Shown: in pieces, positions 45,727 through 55,828 of the stretch
Layout of the letters: each line of letters begins with the position of its first letter
Numbering within the stretch: the stretch's first letter is position 1
From: Proteus vulgaris
GTDB lineage: Bacteria > Pseudomonadota > Gammaproteobacteria > Enterobacterales > Enterobacteriaceae
NCBI RefSeq assembly: GCF_033708015.1
Contig: NZ_CP137920.1
Span: 496,001-560,000 of the forward strand
Direction of reading: 5' to 3'
DNA length: 64,000 nt
The notes under the pieces: generated by a model
What the model was told of the DNA's origin: nothing
What the model saw: only the letters and a program-made list of their open reading frames with translations
Database searches by the model: none
Program-made: the position numbers and the translations under genes

Positions 45727-46899
45727 ATGATATTAAGAGCAACAAAAGTACGCATCTACCCAACACCAGAACAGGCTGAATATCTCAACGCTCAGTTCGG
45801 TGCGGTTCGTTTTGCGTACAACAAAGCGCTGCACATCAAGAAAGACGCTTACCAGCGGCACGGCGTAAATTTAAACCCGCGTAAAGACCTTAAACCGCTG
45901 CTTGCCGTGGCGAAAAAATCCCGCAGATATGGGTGGCTTAAAGAATATGATTCAATTGCATTGCAGCAGGCGGTGATTAACCTTGACGTGGCTTTCTCCA
46001 ACTTTTTTAATCCGAAACTAAAAGCCCGTTTTCCCACGTTTAAAAGTAAGCATGGCAGACAATCTAGCTATCATTGTGTCGGGATCAAAGTCATTGATGG
46101 CGCGATAAAAATCCCGAAAATCGCACCGATTGAAGCGCGTTTACATCGTGAAATTACGGGGGCGCTGAAAAGTATCACACTGAGCCGCAGCGCAACCGGA
46201 AAATACTATGCGTCACTACTCTGTGATGACGGGGTAGAAGCACCGGCAAAGCCAACATTGATATCAAATATCACGGGGCTTGATGTGGGGCTGAGTCATT
46301 ACGCCATCAAATCAGACGGCAATAAGATTGCTAATCCGCGCCACCTTATCAATGCCAGCCGTCACCTACGTCGAAAACAAAAAGCCTTATCTCGCAAGCA
46401 AAAAGGGAGTGCTAATCGCCGTAAAGCCCGAATACAGCTTGCAGGTGTACACGAACGGGTAGCCAATGCCCGTGCTGATTTTCAACACAAACTCTCTCGT
46501 GCAATTGTTGACGAAAACCAAGCGGTAATTGTCGAGACACTGAAATCGGCGAATATGATGAAAAACCACTGTCTGGCTCGCGCTATCGGTGATGCAGGCT
46601 GGCATGGTTTTATCACAAAGCTGGAATATAAAGCCGCAGAAAAAGGCGTCCATCTGGTAAAACTGGATCAATGGTTTGCCAGTTCGAAAACCTGTCATTG
46701 TTGCGGTCATAAAATGTCAGAAATGCCACTACATAAGCGTATCTGGCAATGCCCTGAATGTGGAGTTGAACATGACCGAGATATCAATGCGGCAATCAAT
46801 ATCCGACACAAGGGCATATTGGAATTACACGCGGCGGGACTCGTCGTTTCAGCCCATGGAGACCCGCGTAAATCCGTCGTACAGAGGGTTGCGGTCTGA
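45727..46899 (+). CDS. tnpB: RNA-guided endonuclease TnpB, copy 2 (intact)
   Basis: 390 aa, the same as copy 1 apart from residue 2 (Ile for Met) and some silent changes. RuvC residues Asp186, Glu270 and Asp352 and the four zinc cysteines are all kept. Its start ATG follows the same leader as copy 1. The intact nuclease beside a dead transposase is notable, because TnpB can preserve an element by cutting the empty site. Confidence 0.92.
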   Translation: MILRATKVRIYPTPEQAEYLNAQFGAVRFAYNKALHIKKDAYQRHGVNLNPRKDLKPLLAVAKKSRRYGWLKEYDSIALQQAVINLDVAFSNFFNPKLKARFPTFKSKHGRQSSYHCVGIKVIDGAIKIPKIAPIEARLHREITGALKSITLSRSATGKYYASLLCDDGVEAPAKPTLISNITGLDVGLSHYAIKSDGNKIANPRHLINASRHLRRKQKALSRKQKGSANRRKARIQLAGVHERVANARADFQHKLSRAIVDENQAVIVETLKSANMMKNHCLARAIGDAGWHGFITKLEYKAAEKGVHLVKLDQWFASSKTCHCCGHKMSEMPLHKRIWQCPECGVEHDRDINAAINIRHKGILELHAAGLVVSAHGDPRKSVVQRVAV

Positions 46900-46938
46900 G
46901 AAGTGGGAAGCCTCGCCGTTTACGGCGGGGAGCAGTCA

Positions 46939-47454
46939 TCTAAGTTTGGTTCTTCTGGTTAGGTTGGGCTTCTTTCGACGGTGCAATCCAAGAAATCCCT
47001 AGTCCGTTGATTGGTGCTCTTATCAGGTACGCACTGTAATCTTTCGATACCGCAGCGTGATTCGGAGGCAGAGCCGGAATTTCGTTTTCCGGTACGTTTT
47101 ACTACCACAATTTGCCTGTTTATCCTTTCGGAGACCGGGCTAAGTCCGAGTCAATCAAGTGGTGCATTTGAGTTAGTGTCTTTGAATGGTTTTAAGGAAG
47201 TAGTGACAAGCTAGCTTCCCGTTGCTAAGATTGGATTGTTAAGGTCGAATCGTTAGCAACTATGCACCGATTTAGATTAGCAGAGCCGAAGTGATGTCAC
47301 AATCATTTCGGCTCTGTGCCTTCTGGAGTATCACAAAAAAATCCTTCTGTATTTCAATCCGCAATGCTCGCCGCAAGATGAAAATTTATTTTCCATCGAG
47401 GAAGCGTCATATCATCTAACGCTCGTTGAGTCGCCATACTCCCGAAGCTAATAA
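46939..47454. other. Non-coding DNA right of IS copy 2
   Basis: About 500 bp, less AT-rich than the flanking core genes, with no credible gene: the longest frame (67 codons at 47011) has no ribosome site or family. It includes GTTGCTAA ... TTAGCAAC (47221-47260) and a longer hairpin listed separately. It looks like the decayed end of an integrated element (inference). Confidence 0.5.
47281..47316. terminator. Strong hairpin, possible terminator
   Basis: 10-bp perfect stem CAGAGCCGAA / TTCGGCTCTG with a 16-nt loop. No long T-run follows, and no complete gene lies upstream. Confidence 0.5.
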
Positions 47455-47558
47455 GTGCTAATCGTGTACTAATTTAGTGCTAAATAAGTGCTAATTCTGG
47501 AAGCCCTCCCCGCTGTCGTACTAATCATGTGCTAATTAGGTGCTTCGGTAGTGCTAGT
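47455..47558 (+). repeat. Iteron-like array of GTGCTAAT repeats at 11-bp spacing
   Basis: Direct repeats begin at 47455, 47466, 47477, 47488, then 47518, 47529, 47540 and 47551: two blocks of four with exactly 11 bp between starts, and 30 bp between blocks. Units: GTGCTAAT, GTACTAAT, GTGCTAAA, GTGCTAAT; GTACTAAT, GTGCTAAT, GTGCTTCG, GTGCTAGT. Helical phasing places all sites on one face of the DNA, as in replication-initiator iterons or cooperative regulator sites. No coding meaning is seen. The protein that binds it is unknown. Confidence 0.75.
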
Positions 47559-47622
47559 TTTAAATGGCAAATTTATGTTGGGTAATTTACAGGCACGACG
47601 GCGACGTATACAAATCGCGTGC

Positions 47623-47642
47623 TTAGGGAATAAATTCCCTAA
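47623..47642. repeat. 20-bp palindrome TTAGGGAAT / ATTCCCTAA
   Basis: 9-bp arms with 2 bases between, 64 bp right of the repeat array. Could be a protein-binding site or a short hairpin. Confidence 0.6.
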
Positions 47643-47687
47643 TACCCTTTTTCAATCTCTACGAGCTATTTCTAATCATGCAGGATA

Positions 47688-47730
47688 GGGATAGTGATCC
47701 CAAATGTAGCCACATTTGATTCTATCTCCC
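47688..47730 (+). ncRNA. Possible structured RNA element (double stem-loop)
   Basis: An outer stem GGGATAG / CTATC-T-CCC (one bulge) encloses an inner perfect hairpin CAAATGT-AGCC-ACATTTG. The nested form suggests a folded RNA or single-strand DNA structure rather than a simple terminator. No family is recognised. Confidence 0.4.
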
Positions 47731-47908
47731 CTGAACTTGCAGTTGGCTGTTAAAGCAAAAATGAAATTAACCTCGATTTTTCAGATTTCCGTTCATCATT
47801 AAAAACACTACCGCCCTCGTTTTACTCGGTTGGTCAAATCGCTTCTTGCCATAAAACAAGTTTGTGACTTTCAGCGATTTCGCATCGTTTTACTTGTCAG
47901 TTTGCATG

Positions 47909-48060
47909 ATGTTAAAAACGCACTCAGAAGCTCGCAAAACCGTTCTAAACTTTGGGTGTTTTATAGGGTGATCGTGTCTTAAAATCGTTTTGAGGGGCTT
48001 TGATGGGGATGAACGGGCGGTTTTCGCGAACTAACTCGCCCGTTTAACATAAAAGGGATT
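47909..48060 (+). repeat. Left arm of the inverted repeat around the toxin module
   Basis: Matches the reverse complement of 50038-50198 along its whole length with gaps. Exact shared blocks include ATGTTAAAAA, AAACCGTTCTAAACTTT (17 bp), CTTAAAATCGT, AACGGGCGGTTTT and CCGTTTAACATAA. Inside it AACGGGCG / CGCCCGTT makes a hairpin just beyond the immunity gene, which may end its transcript. The last 21 bp recur as an exact direct repeat at 50464-50484. Confidence 0.75.
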
Positions 48061-48568
48061 ATTTGAAGGGGGTAGATTTCCAACGTGCTTCTAACTTTTC
48101 TAATAGCTCAAACGTTATTTCTTGAACAAAATTTTTCATGGTAGGATGAAAACTCGCTATTAAAACGACTTTTTGATTTGAATTGGTCATATATTTTAAG
48201 GTAAACACTTCAGTCTTACCATAGGGAGTCCCTAAAAGAACCTTTTCAGGCCCTCTCCTAATCGGATTCCCTATATGCTGATAAAGCCATTGGTCAGTCA
48301 TGACTTGTTCTAACCCAAACGGGATTTTATTGGGGAATACCCAACCATTTTTAATATTATTTGGGATTAATGTCAGTGTAATTTGAGAGAGCGTTTTTAA
48401 TGGGTTTTTAAATGATAAAAAAACATATTCTTTGCTCATCCGTAACTTTAAAGTGATATCACCCGAATTGCCTTGCGGTTTAGTTTTATAAGGAATTAAC
48501 CCGTCGTTATAAAGTTCATCATAAGTATCCCCTAATCGCCGTACTAAGGCTTCAATATTTACACTCAT
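48059..48568 (-). CDS. Probable immunity protein of the adjacent toxin (DUF6392-like)
   Basis: 169 aa cytoplasmic protein with no signal peptide. It starts [33 protein letters not shown] and has alternating beta strands ([22 protein letters not shown]). I recall this as like DUF6392, a family found next to pyocin/colicin-type nucleases, but that cannot be checked here. It overlaps the toxin gene by 4 bp, the usual arrangement for a toxin-immunity pair. Its stop lies inside the inverted-repeat arm. Confidence 0.7.
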   Translation of the reverse strand: MSVNIEALVRRLGDTYDELYNDGLIPYKTKPQGNSGDITLKLRMSKEYVFLSFKNPLKTLSQITLTLIPNNIKNGWVFPNKIPFGLEQVMTDQWLYQHIGNPIRRGPEKVLLGTPYGKTEVFTLKYMTNSNQKVVLIASFHPTMKNFVQEITFELLEKLEARWKSTPFK

Positions 48569-49947
48569 TGGTATAATCCTTTCGCTCTATTTAATCGGTG
48601 TAGTTCAGCTAAAACCTTATCTAATTCTTCATCAGGAGTATTATATTCCGCTTTTAAACATCGTCGCTCTATTTCCCAATTTCGTTCAACCGCTTTTTTT
48701 AAATCCTGACCGTCATACTCTTTTCGACGCAGTTTTGTATCATCGTCTAATTCAACCCAACTATTATTTCTGCCACCGTAGGTTTCACTGCATTTTTGGT
48801 GTACCGATTTAGGGATAGCAACGGATGCTACATTATCTAATGCTATATCTAATTGGGTTTCAGTCATTGTTTCATCTAAATTTGTTAAATAAATTTCGAC
48901 TGCGGCTTTTGACGGAATATGGTCAACTTCATAGATCCCCCCTTTAGAGAGTTTTTTCAATTTTCCGTAATAATCGACTTCTAAAAAATTCACGATCCTT
49001 TTTTGAAAATAGACATAAATAGCAGGCACTTCCCCCCAAGGGTCGACAATAATAAAATCATTAAAATCGTCTTCTTCCAATGGAAAGGTTTCTACCCAAC
49101 CATTCTGCCGTTCTTCTGGAAAACCGGGAGGCGCATTCAACGTCTTTTCAGGAATAGGGTTAGGCAAGCGCCAAATTTCTTGGGGCTCGGGTAACGGAAG
49201 TGGCGGTGTGGTATAGCCCACCTCCCCCCCATCATGGATAAGGGTCTCTTGACGCCCATTATTTAAACTGAATTTAACAGTTTGAAAAGCATCACTGGGG
49301 TTTGAGGGGATATATTCTGCGGTATTCCCTGCCATATCCCAATGAAATTCTCCATCAATATCGGGATCTGAAAATGACGCAGTACCATCTTCATGACGTG
49401 TAGCAAATCGGACTCTGACATGATTAAGTCCACTGGCCTCATTGACGATATAGCCGGCGACTTTATTGGCATATGCCGTATTTTCATTTTCAACAATCCG
49501 AAATCGCACACCTGTGATGACGGTACTTTTTTTATGCGCAAGCTGTCGTAGCGTGGCTTCTTCCGCATAATTTTGTCCTTTGATAGTCTGCGGTGAACGA
49601 GAAAATCCGCCAACCAGAAGAGGAAAATTAATAATTCTTCCAATAAAGAGTTGGTCTTCATTTGGGTCACCCGCCGGCTCGGAGTGAAATAGTAAAGTTA
49701 AAAGTCCTCCCCGAGAAGCCGTCGCTACATCTTTCATCGCTTTCACAATTTTAATCACGCGTTGATGAGAAGAAGCCGTCGGTTTCAAAATGGGTTTAGG
49801 TAATTCAATGGGTTTAGGTGGAGCATAGGATAGTGAGCGTGCCTCCATAAAAAGTTTAGCGGGCATGACAGAAACCGGTGTTACTTGTCCCCCCGCAGTC
49901 GTTCTTCCTTCCTCGTTATTTTTTCCGTGAATAAGGTATTCAGGCAT
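48565..49947 (-). CDS. S-type pyocin-domain toxin with HNH-like nuclease C-terminus
   Basis: 460 aa. An N-terminal segment (~1-25, [16 protein letters not shown]) faintly recalls the start of a PAAR domain. Pro-rich linker ~40-58. Residues ~95-250 look like the S-type pyocin domain ([40 protein letters not shown]). Residues ~320-460 look like a His-Me-finger/HNH nuclease: [11 protein letters not shown] (Asp342, His343), then [18 protein letters not shown] (His383, Asn394). It is short for a bacteriocin and has no receptor-binding domain, so it may be a type VI cargo effector or a displaced toxin module. AGGAAG precedes the ATG. Immunity gene directly downstream. Confidence 0.75.
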   Translation of the reverse strand: MPEYLIHGKNNEEGRTTAGGQVTPVSVMPAKLFMEARSLSYAPPKPIELPKPILKPTASSHQRVIKIVKAMKDVATASRGGLLTLLFHSEPAGDPNEDQLFIGRIINFPLLVGGFSRSPQTIKGQNYAEEATLRQLAHKKSTVITGVRFRIVENENTAYANKVAGYIVNEASGLNHVRVRFATRHEDGTASFSDPDIDGEFHWDMAGNTAEYIPSNPSDAFQTVKFSLNNGRQETLIHDGGEVGYTTPPLPLPEPQEIWRLPNPIPEKTLNAPPGFPEERQNGWVETFPLEEDDFNDFIIVDPWGEVPAIYVYFQKRIVNFLEVDYYGKLKKLSKGGIYEVDHIPSKAAVEIYLTNLDETMTETQLDIALDNVASVAIPKSVHQKCSETYGGRNNSWVELDDDTKLRRKEYDGQDLKKAVERNWEIERRCLKAEYNTPDEELDKVLAELHRLNRAKGLYQ

Positions 49948-50037
49948 CTATCGCTTCCTAAAATAAAGAGATTTAATGAAGTAAGAATAGTGAATAAAAA
50001 AGATATTGATTCAGTAATAATTGAAATACGGATAAGA

Positions 50038-50198
50038 CCCATTATGTTAAACGGACGAGTTTACACCTTAAAACCGCCCGTTAATCACCATCAGAACGCA
50101 TCAGCACGATTTTAAGCACCAAATACACCCCATAACACCCAAAATCCACCCTGAAAGTTTAGAACGGTTTCTGTGCCGTTTTGGCTCATTTTTAACAT
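50038..50198 (-). repeat. Right arm of the inverted repeat around the toxin module
   Basis: Inverted partner of 47909-48060; the key exact block AAAGTTTAGAACGGTTT is at 50154-50170. It covers the toxin gene's upstream region, so a promoter or operator may lie in it. Confidence 0.75.
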
Positions 50199-50265
50199 TT
50201 CTTTTTTTAAACCTAAAAATACGGTTAAAGTCTTTAAAAGCACGCAATTCTTTATGAGGGAACGT

Positions 50266-50463
50266 ATGAAAACGAAAAAAAAATTAAAAAACGAAACTGA
50301 AATGCGTAAATGGAAAAGGCTCAACCAAATGGTAAAAAGGAAAAATCGGTTTAGTCAGGCGCAAATAGAGCAATGGAAAAAGGAGCAAGAAGACCAAGAG
50401 CAACGAGATGCATGGCTTACTGAAAGTGAAGAGGCGATAAAACGCCACATGAGAGACTTGTAG
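50266..50463 (+). CDS. Small Lys/Glu-rich protein of unknown function
   Basis: 65 aa, starts MKTKKKLKNETEMRKWKR. The ATG at 50266 has GAGGG 5 bp upstream; longer frames lack a ribosome site. Very charged (Lys, Glu, Gln, Arg) and probably helical. No family recognised. Its stop abuts the 21-bp direct repeat. Confidence 0.5.
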   Translation: MKTKKKLKNETEMRKWKRLNQMVKRKNRFSQAQIEQWKKEQEDQEQRDAWLTESEEAIKRHMRDL

Positions 50464-50484
50464 CGTTTAACATAAAAGGGATTA
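50464..50484 (+). repeat. 21-bp direct repeat of the module boundary
   Basis: Exact copy of 48041-48061, including the bases that form the immunity gene's stop. Together the two copies span the whole toxin module. Confidence 0.8.
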
Positions 50485-50530
50485 GAAGAACCTATCTGTT
50501 GATTTTAATGAAATAGAATTGTTTTTTATT

Positions 50531-50926
50531 TTAATCACAGTCATACCTATTAAAAATAAAAAATGCAGTGCTTTTTTCTGCACCTTTGTAGATAAAAGTT
50601 CCAGTAACTGGGTAGGTAGAATTGTTAAACCAATGTTTATCACACCAACTCATCCTTACCATTCTTAATACATTATCTTTAAGTTTATCACTGATTTCAT
50701 TGGTTATTTTTATTGATGTGGTGTAGCTGAATATAAGTCCGTTCTCAGTGGATTTTACTTTTTCAGCCACAGTATAGTCATCAATTCGTTTTGGTAAATT
50801 TTTGTTTAATATGATAGAAGTAGATTTCAGCTCATTAATGATTTCTAATTTTGAATTGGCAAATGATGAGGCACTAAATGTCATAGCACTTGTAATTAGC
50901 AGAAACAGAAATATTTTGAAATTCAT
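50531..50926 (-). CDS. Exported protein of unknown function
   Basis: 131 aa. A clear signal peptide MNFKIFLFLLITSAMTFSASSFA is cut before NSKLE, leaving about 108 residues in the periplasm or beyond, with two cysteines (WCDKHW and YDCD) that could form a disulfide. The pattern LIFSYTTSIKITNEISDKLKDN is reminiscent of small secreted proteins of unknown role. Not recognised; it may belong to the module or be native. Confidence 0.65.
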   Translation of the reverse strand: MNFKIFLFLLITSAMTFSASSFANSKLEIINELKSTSIILNKNLPKRIDDYTVAEKVKSTENGLIFSYTTSIKITNEISDKLKDNVLRMVRMSWCDKHWFNNSTYPVTGTFIYKGAEKSTAFFIFNRYDCD

Positions 50927-50974
50927 TCAAGAACCTATTTTTTTATTGTAAATCAATTAATTAATTAATGTATC

Positions 50975-51289
50975 ATGATACAAAAACTGACATTATCAAG
51001 TGGTAATCATAATATAATTGTTAAGTGCGGATTTTCATGGTTCGCATTTTTTTTTGGATTTTGGCCATTTTTGTTTAGAAAAATGTGGAAGGTCGGTTTT
51101 TTCTGGCTATTTTTTTGCATCTTTTGGACTGTTTTAAGCATCTGGGCCCATTCTGATGGATCGCAGTTTTTAATTTTAGTTTTATGGCTTGTTAGATTGG
51201 GGTATTCAATAATTCAAGGGTTCAGCATCAACGGATTGTATGTTGATAAGTTAACTAGCATGGGTTATGTAATAACTAAAAAAACATAA
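50975..51289 (+). CDS. DUF2628-family membrane protein
   Basis: 104 aa with two or three helices. The motif GFSWFAFFFGFWPFLFRKMWK (~residues 19-39) is the signature of DUF2628 membrane proteins. No function is known. It lies just before IS copy 3. Confidence 0.7.
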   Translation: MIQKLTLSSGNHNIIVKCGFSWFAFFFGFWPFLFRKMWKVGFFWLFFCIFWTVLSIWAHSDGSQFLILVLWLVRLGYSIIQGFSINGLYVDKLTSMGYVITKKT

Positions 51290-51410
51290 AATAATACCTA
51301 ATGCCCCAATGTGGTACCAATTATAACGGAGCGAAGCGACATCGTCATCTTGTCTTTGCTTTTCTCCATGATTGGCTCTTGGGTCATGGTTTCTTAGCTT
51401 GTTCCTTTAG

Positions 51411-51975
51411 CGAAAAACGCCGTAAACCCTCGCCCAGTGCGGACGGGGATATAAGGCGTAAAGCCCGAATACAGCTTGCAGGTGTACACGAACGGGTAGC
51501 CAATGCTCGTGCTGATTTTCAACACAAACTCTCTCGTGCAATTGTTGACAAAAACCAAGCGGTAATTGTAGAGACACTGAAATCGGCGAATATGATGAAA
51601 AACCACTGTCTGGCTCGCGCTATCGGTGATGCAGGCTGGCATGGTTTTATCACAAAGCTGGAATATAAAGCCGCAGAAAAAGGCGTCCATCTGGTAAAAC
51701 TGGATCAATGGTTTGCCAGTTCGAAAACCTGTCATTGCTGCGGTCATAAAATGTCAGAAATGCCACTACATAAGCGTATCTGGCAATGCCCTAAATGTGG
51801 AGTTGAACATGACCGAGATATCAATGCGGCAATCAATATCCGACACAAGGGCATATTGGAATTACACGCGGCGGGACTCGTCGTTTCAGCCCATGGAGAC
51901 CCGCGTAAATCCGTCGTACAGAGGGTTGCGGTCTGAGAAGTGGGAAGCCTCGCCGTTTACGGAGGGGAGCAGTCA
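51411..51975 (+). mobile_element. IS200/IS605-family element, copy 3 (internally deleted, both ends kept)
   Basis: Follows TTAG (51407-51410); the left end, including its hairpin, is like copy 1, and the right end closes with GGGGAGCAGTCA at 51975. The interior from just after the left end to the middle of tnpB is gone, joined at AAAGCCCG, a short match between both sides in copy 1. The result, 565 bp, has no tnpA and only the last 40% of tnpB, but keeps the whole region expected to encode the omega RNA. It is inserted at the end of acuI and its final TCA supplies the TGA stop. Predicted guide: CAGTTTTACTAAAGTT, the acuI 3' end. Confidence 0.88.
51457..51936 (+). pseudogene. tnpB: 3' fragment of tnpB (IS copy 3)
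   Basis: Corresponds to residues ~232-390 of TnpB, with Glu270, the zinc ribbon and Asp352, but lacking Asp186 and the guide-binding N-terminus, so not active as a nuclease. An accidental frame from 51301 runs into it. Confidence 0.85.
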
Positions 51976-52947
51976 CAGTTTTACTAAAGTTCGACCTGTC
52001 ACTTGATTATCCATAATCATCTGAGCATAACGTGGAACTTCATCAAGTGTAATCTCTGTCATTGCTTGCTGATAGAATGTATCAGGTAGCAATTTTAATA
52101 AACGTTGCCAAACTTGGGCGCGTTTTTCTGCTGGGAAATAAACAGAGTCGACACCTTGTAAGCGAACATTACGTAAAATAAAAGGCATCACGGTTGTTGG
52201 CAAAGAGAAACCCCCCGCTAATCCACAAGCTGCTACTGTTCCGTTATAATTTGTCTGTGACAGAATATTGGCAAGAATTTGCCCTCCGACGGTATCAATT
52301 GCTCCCGCCCAGCGCTGTTTATCTAAAGCTTTGCCAGCAGGTTCAAACTCTTCGCGAGTGATAATGTTTTTGGCTCCGAGTTTGCGTAAATAGTCATGGT
52401 TACTGGCTCTACCACTCAATGCGGTAACTTGATAGCCTAATGCTGTGAGTAAACTAATCGCGGTGCTTCCGACACCACCACTGGCTCCAGTGACTAAAAT
52501 ATCACCGCTTTCAGGTGTGATACCGCCTTGTTCTAATGCCATCACACAAAGCATGGCAGTAAAACCCGCAGTTCCGATTGTCATGGCATTTTTTAAAGTG
52601 AGTCCTTCTGGTACGACGGTTAACCAATCGCCTTTTACCCCCGCCTTTTGCGCAAGACCCCCCCAGTGACTTTCACCGACTCCCCAGCCGGTTAATAAGA
52701 CATGTTGACCAATATGGAAACGAGGATCTTCGGTGTGATGAACAATCCCCGAAAAATCGATTCCGGGTACCATTGGGAATTGGCGCAGTATTTTCCCTTT
52801 ACCTGTGATCGCCAGCCCATCTTTATAGTTAAGCGTTGAGTAATGAATGTCGACAATAACCTCATGAATAGGCAGTGTTTTTTCATCGATACTTTGTACG
52901 CTGGCACGGAGTTTGTTGTCATTTTGTTCTACGATTAATGCTTTCAT
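51973..52947 (-). CDS. acuI: Acrylyl-CoA reductase (NADPH) AcuI/YhdH
   Basis: Medium-chain quinone-oxidoreductase-like enzyme that reduces acryloyl-CoA to propionyl-CoA and detoxifies it. The NADPH-binding motif is TGASGGVGSTAISLL (~residues 153-167), and GIDFSGIVHHTEDPRF and LQGVDSV are as in E. coli YhdH (324 aa). The frame ends RTLVKL and then a TGA made from the last three bases of IS copy 3. Without the IS, the frame would run on as LKEQAKKP and stop, so the C-terminus is probably 8 residues shorter than the native form. Likely still functional, since E. coli YhdH ends near this point. Confidence 0.93.
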   Translation of the reverse strand: MKALIVEQNDNKLRASVQSIDEKTLPIHEVIVDIHYSTLNYKDGLAITGKGKILRQFPMVPGIDFSGIVHHTEDPRFHIGQHVLLTGWGVGESHWGGLAQKAGVKGDWLTVVPEGLTLKNAMTIGTAGFTAMLCVMALEQGGITPESGDILVTGASGGVGSTAISLLTALGYQVTALSGRASNHDYLRKLGAKNIITREEFEPAGKALDKQRWAGAIDTVGGQILANILSQTNYNGTVAACGLAGGFSLPTTVMPFILRNVRLQGVDSVYFPAEKRAQVWQRLLKLLPDTFYQQAMTEITLDEVPRYAQMIMDNQVTGRTLVKL

Positions 52948-54679
<1,732 letters not shown>

Positions 54680-54770
54680 GATTAATTCTAACAAGGGAGA
54701 ATGGATTCCCCCTTGGTGAGAATATTAACGCCTGTTTTTTTACTTCTCCGTGTGAGTGATTTTAGAGTTT

Positions 54771-55823
54771 ATGAAGCCAATTTTTAGTCGGGGTCCTTCC
54801 CTGCAACTAAGATTAATAATCGCCGTGGTTATCGCCATTTCTTTATTGATTGCTGATAACCGTATTGGCGCATTTTCTAAAGTCCGCCAGTATCTTGATA
54901 CTGCAGTTAGTCCCTTCTATTTTCTTGCAAATGGCCCTCGCCGTTTCCTCGATCAAATTTCAGAAACCTTTGCCACGCGTGAGCGTTTGCAATTTGAGAA
55001 TCAAGCGTTAAGGAAAGAGTTATTAGTTCGCAGCGGTGAAAGCCAATTACTGGAGCAATTTAAGCAAGAAAATGCCCGTTTACGAGAATTACTTGGTTCA
55101 CCTTTGCGCCAAAATGAACAGATGACAGTAACACAAGTGCTGTCTGGTAATAGCACGCCTTATCGAGATCAAGTGGTTATTGATAAAGGAACCAATGATG
55201 GCGTCTATGAAGGGCAACCTGTCATTAGTGATAAAGGTGTTGTAGGACAAGTTATTGCCGTAAGTGAGATTACGAGTCGTGTGCTATTAATATGTGACAC
55301 TTCTCATGCATTACCTGTACAAGTTTTACGTAACGATATTCGTGTTATCGCCTCTGGTGCGGGGTGCGCCGATGATTTATTGTTAGAAGCATTACCTGCC
55401 AATATTGATATTCGTGTAGGCGATGTTTTAGTGACATCAGGATTGGGGGGGCGTTTCCCAGAAGGGTATCCTGTTGGTGTGGTATCTTCAGTTAAAGTCG
55501 ATAATCAACGGGCTTATTCCGTGATTAATGTTCGACCTTCAGCAGAGTTACAGCGTTTACGCTATTTGCTTTTATTATGGAATGCATCAGATAAAATGGG
55601 GGAGCCTCCTCTGCCTTCAGAGGTTTATAACGCAGCTAATGAGCGTTTAATGCAACTGATGCCTCAAGTTTTACCTAATTATGAACAAGCAGGACCACCG
55701 CTTCCTCGTTCTATGTCTCAAGAGCCGTTAGACAATACAGCTGAAGGCACTAACGGAAATGCGACATCTGTTACAACACCTGCTGCAACCAATACACCTG
55801 CTAATACAAATAGAAGTAGGTAG
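54771..55823 (+). CDS. mreC: Rod shape-determining protein MreC
   Basis: Bitopic elongasome protein linking MreB to the peptidoglycan synthases PBP2/Rod[16 protein letters not shown] is the same start as E. coli (ATG at 54771, although an in-frame GTG lies 15 bp earlier). One N-terminal helix, a coiled coil (~70-110), then the beta-domain with [18 protein letters not shown] and [18 protein letters not shown]. The Thr/Asn/Pro-rich tail is variable. 350 aa. Confidence 0.96.
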   Translation: MKPIFSRGPSLQLRLIIAVVIAISLLIADNRIGAFSKVRQYLDTAVSPFYFLANGPRRFLDQISETFATRERLQFENQALRKELLVRSGESQLLEQFKQENARLRELLGSPLRQNEQMTVTQVLSGNSTPYRDQVVIDKGTNDGVYEGQPVISDKGVVGQVIAVSEITSRVLLICDTSHALPVQVLRNDIRVIASGAGCADDLLLEALPANIDIRVGDVLVTSGLGGRFPEGYPVGVVSSVKVDNQRAYSVINVRPSAELQRLRYLLLLWNASDKMGEPPLPSEVYNAANERLMQLMPQVLPNYEQAGPPLPRSMSQEPLDNTAEGTNGNATSVTTPAATNTPANTNRSR

Positions 55824-55828
55824 ACACA

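Larger units (their letters stand above)
45228..46938 (+). mobile_element. IS200/IS605-family element, copy 2 (left end deleted, tnpA broken)
   Basis: Preceded by TTAG (45224-45227) and ending GGGGAGCAGTCA at 46938, with the same right-end hairpin as copy 1. The left end has lost about 50 bp, including the left hairpin, by an exact join between two GCGAAAA repeats seen in copy 1. tnpA is frameshifted while tnpB is intact. The element probably cannot excise normally but can still make TnpB. Predicted guide after the right end: TCTAAGTTTGGTTCTT. Confidence 0.88.

Noticed and set aside
47011..47214. 67-codon open frame right of IS copy 2
   Set aside because: No ribosome site, unlikely composition, no recognisable family.
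47455..47558. Phased repeats considered as a CRISPR array
   Set aside because: Units are only 8 bp at 11-bp spacing, far too short, and no cas genes are present.
47688..47730. Double hairpin considered as a retron RNA
   Set aside because: No reverse transcriptase gene is nearby, and the expected inverted ends are not seen.
51301..51456. N-terminal extension fused to the tnpB fragment of IS copy 3
   Set aside because: Reads through flanking DNA and the IS left-end hairpin; the open frame is accidental.
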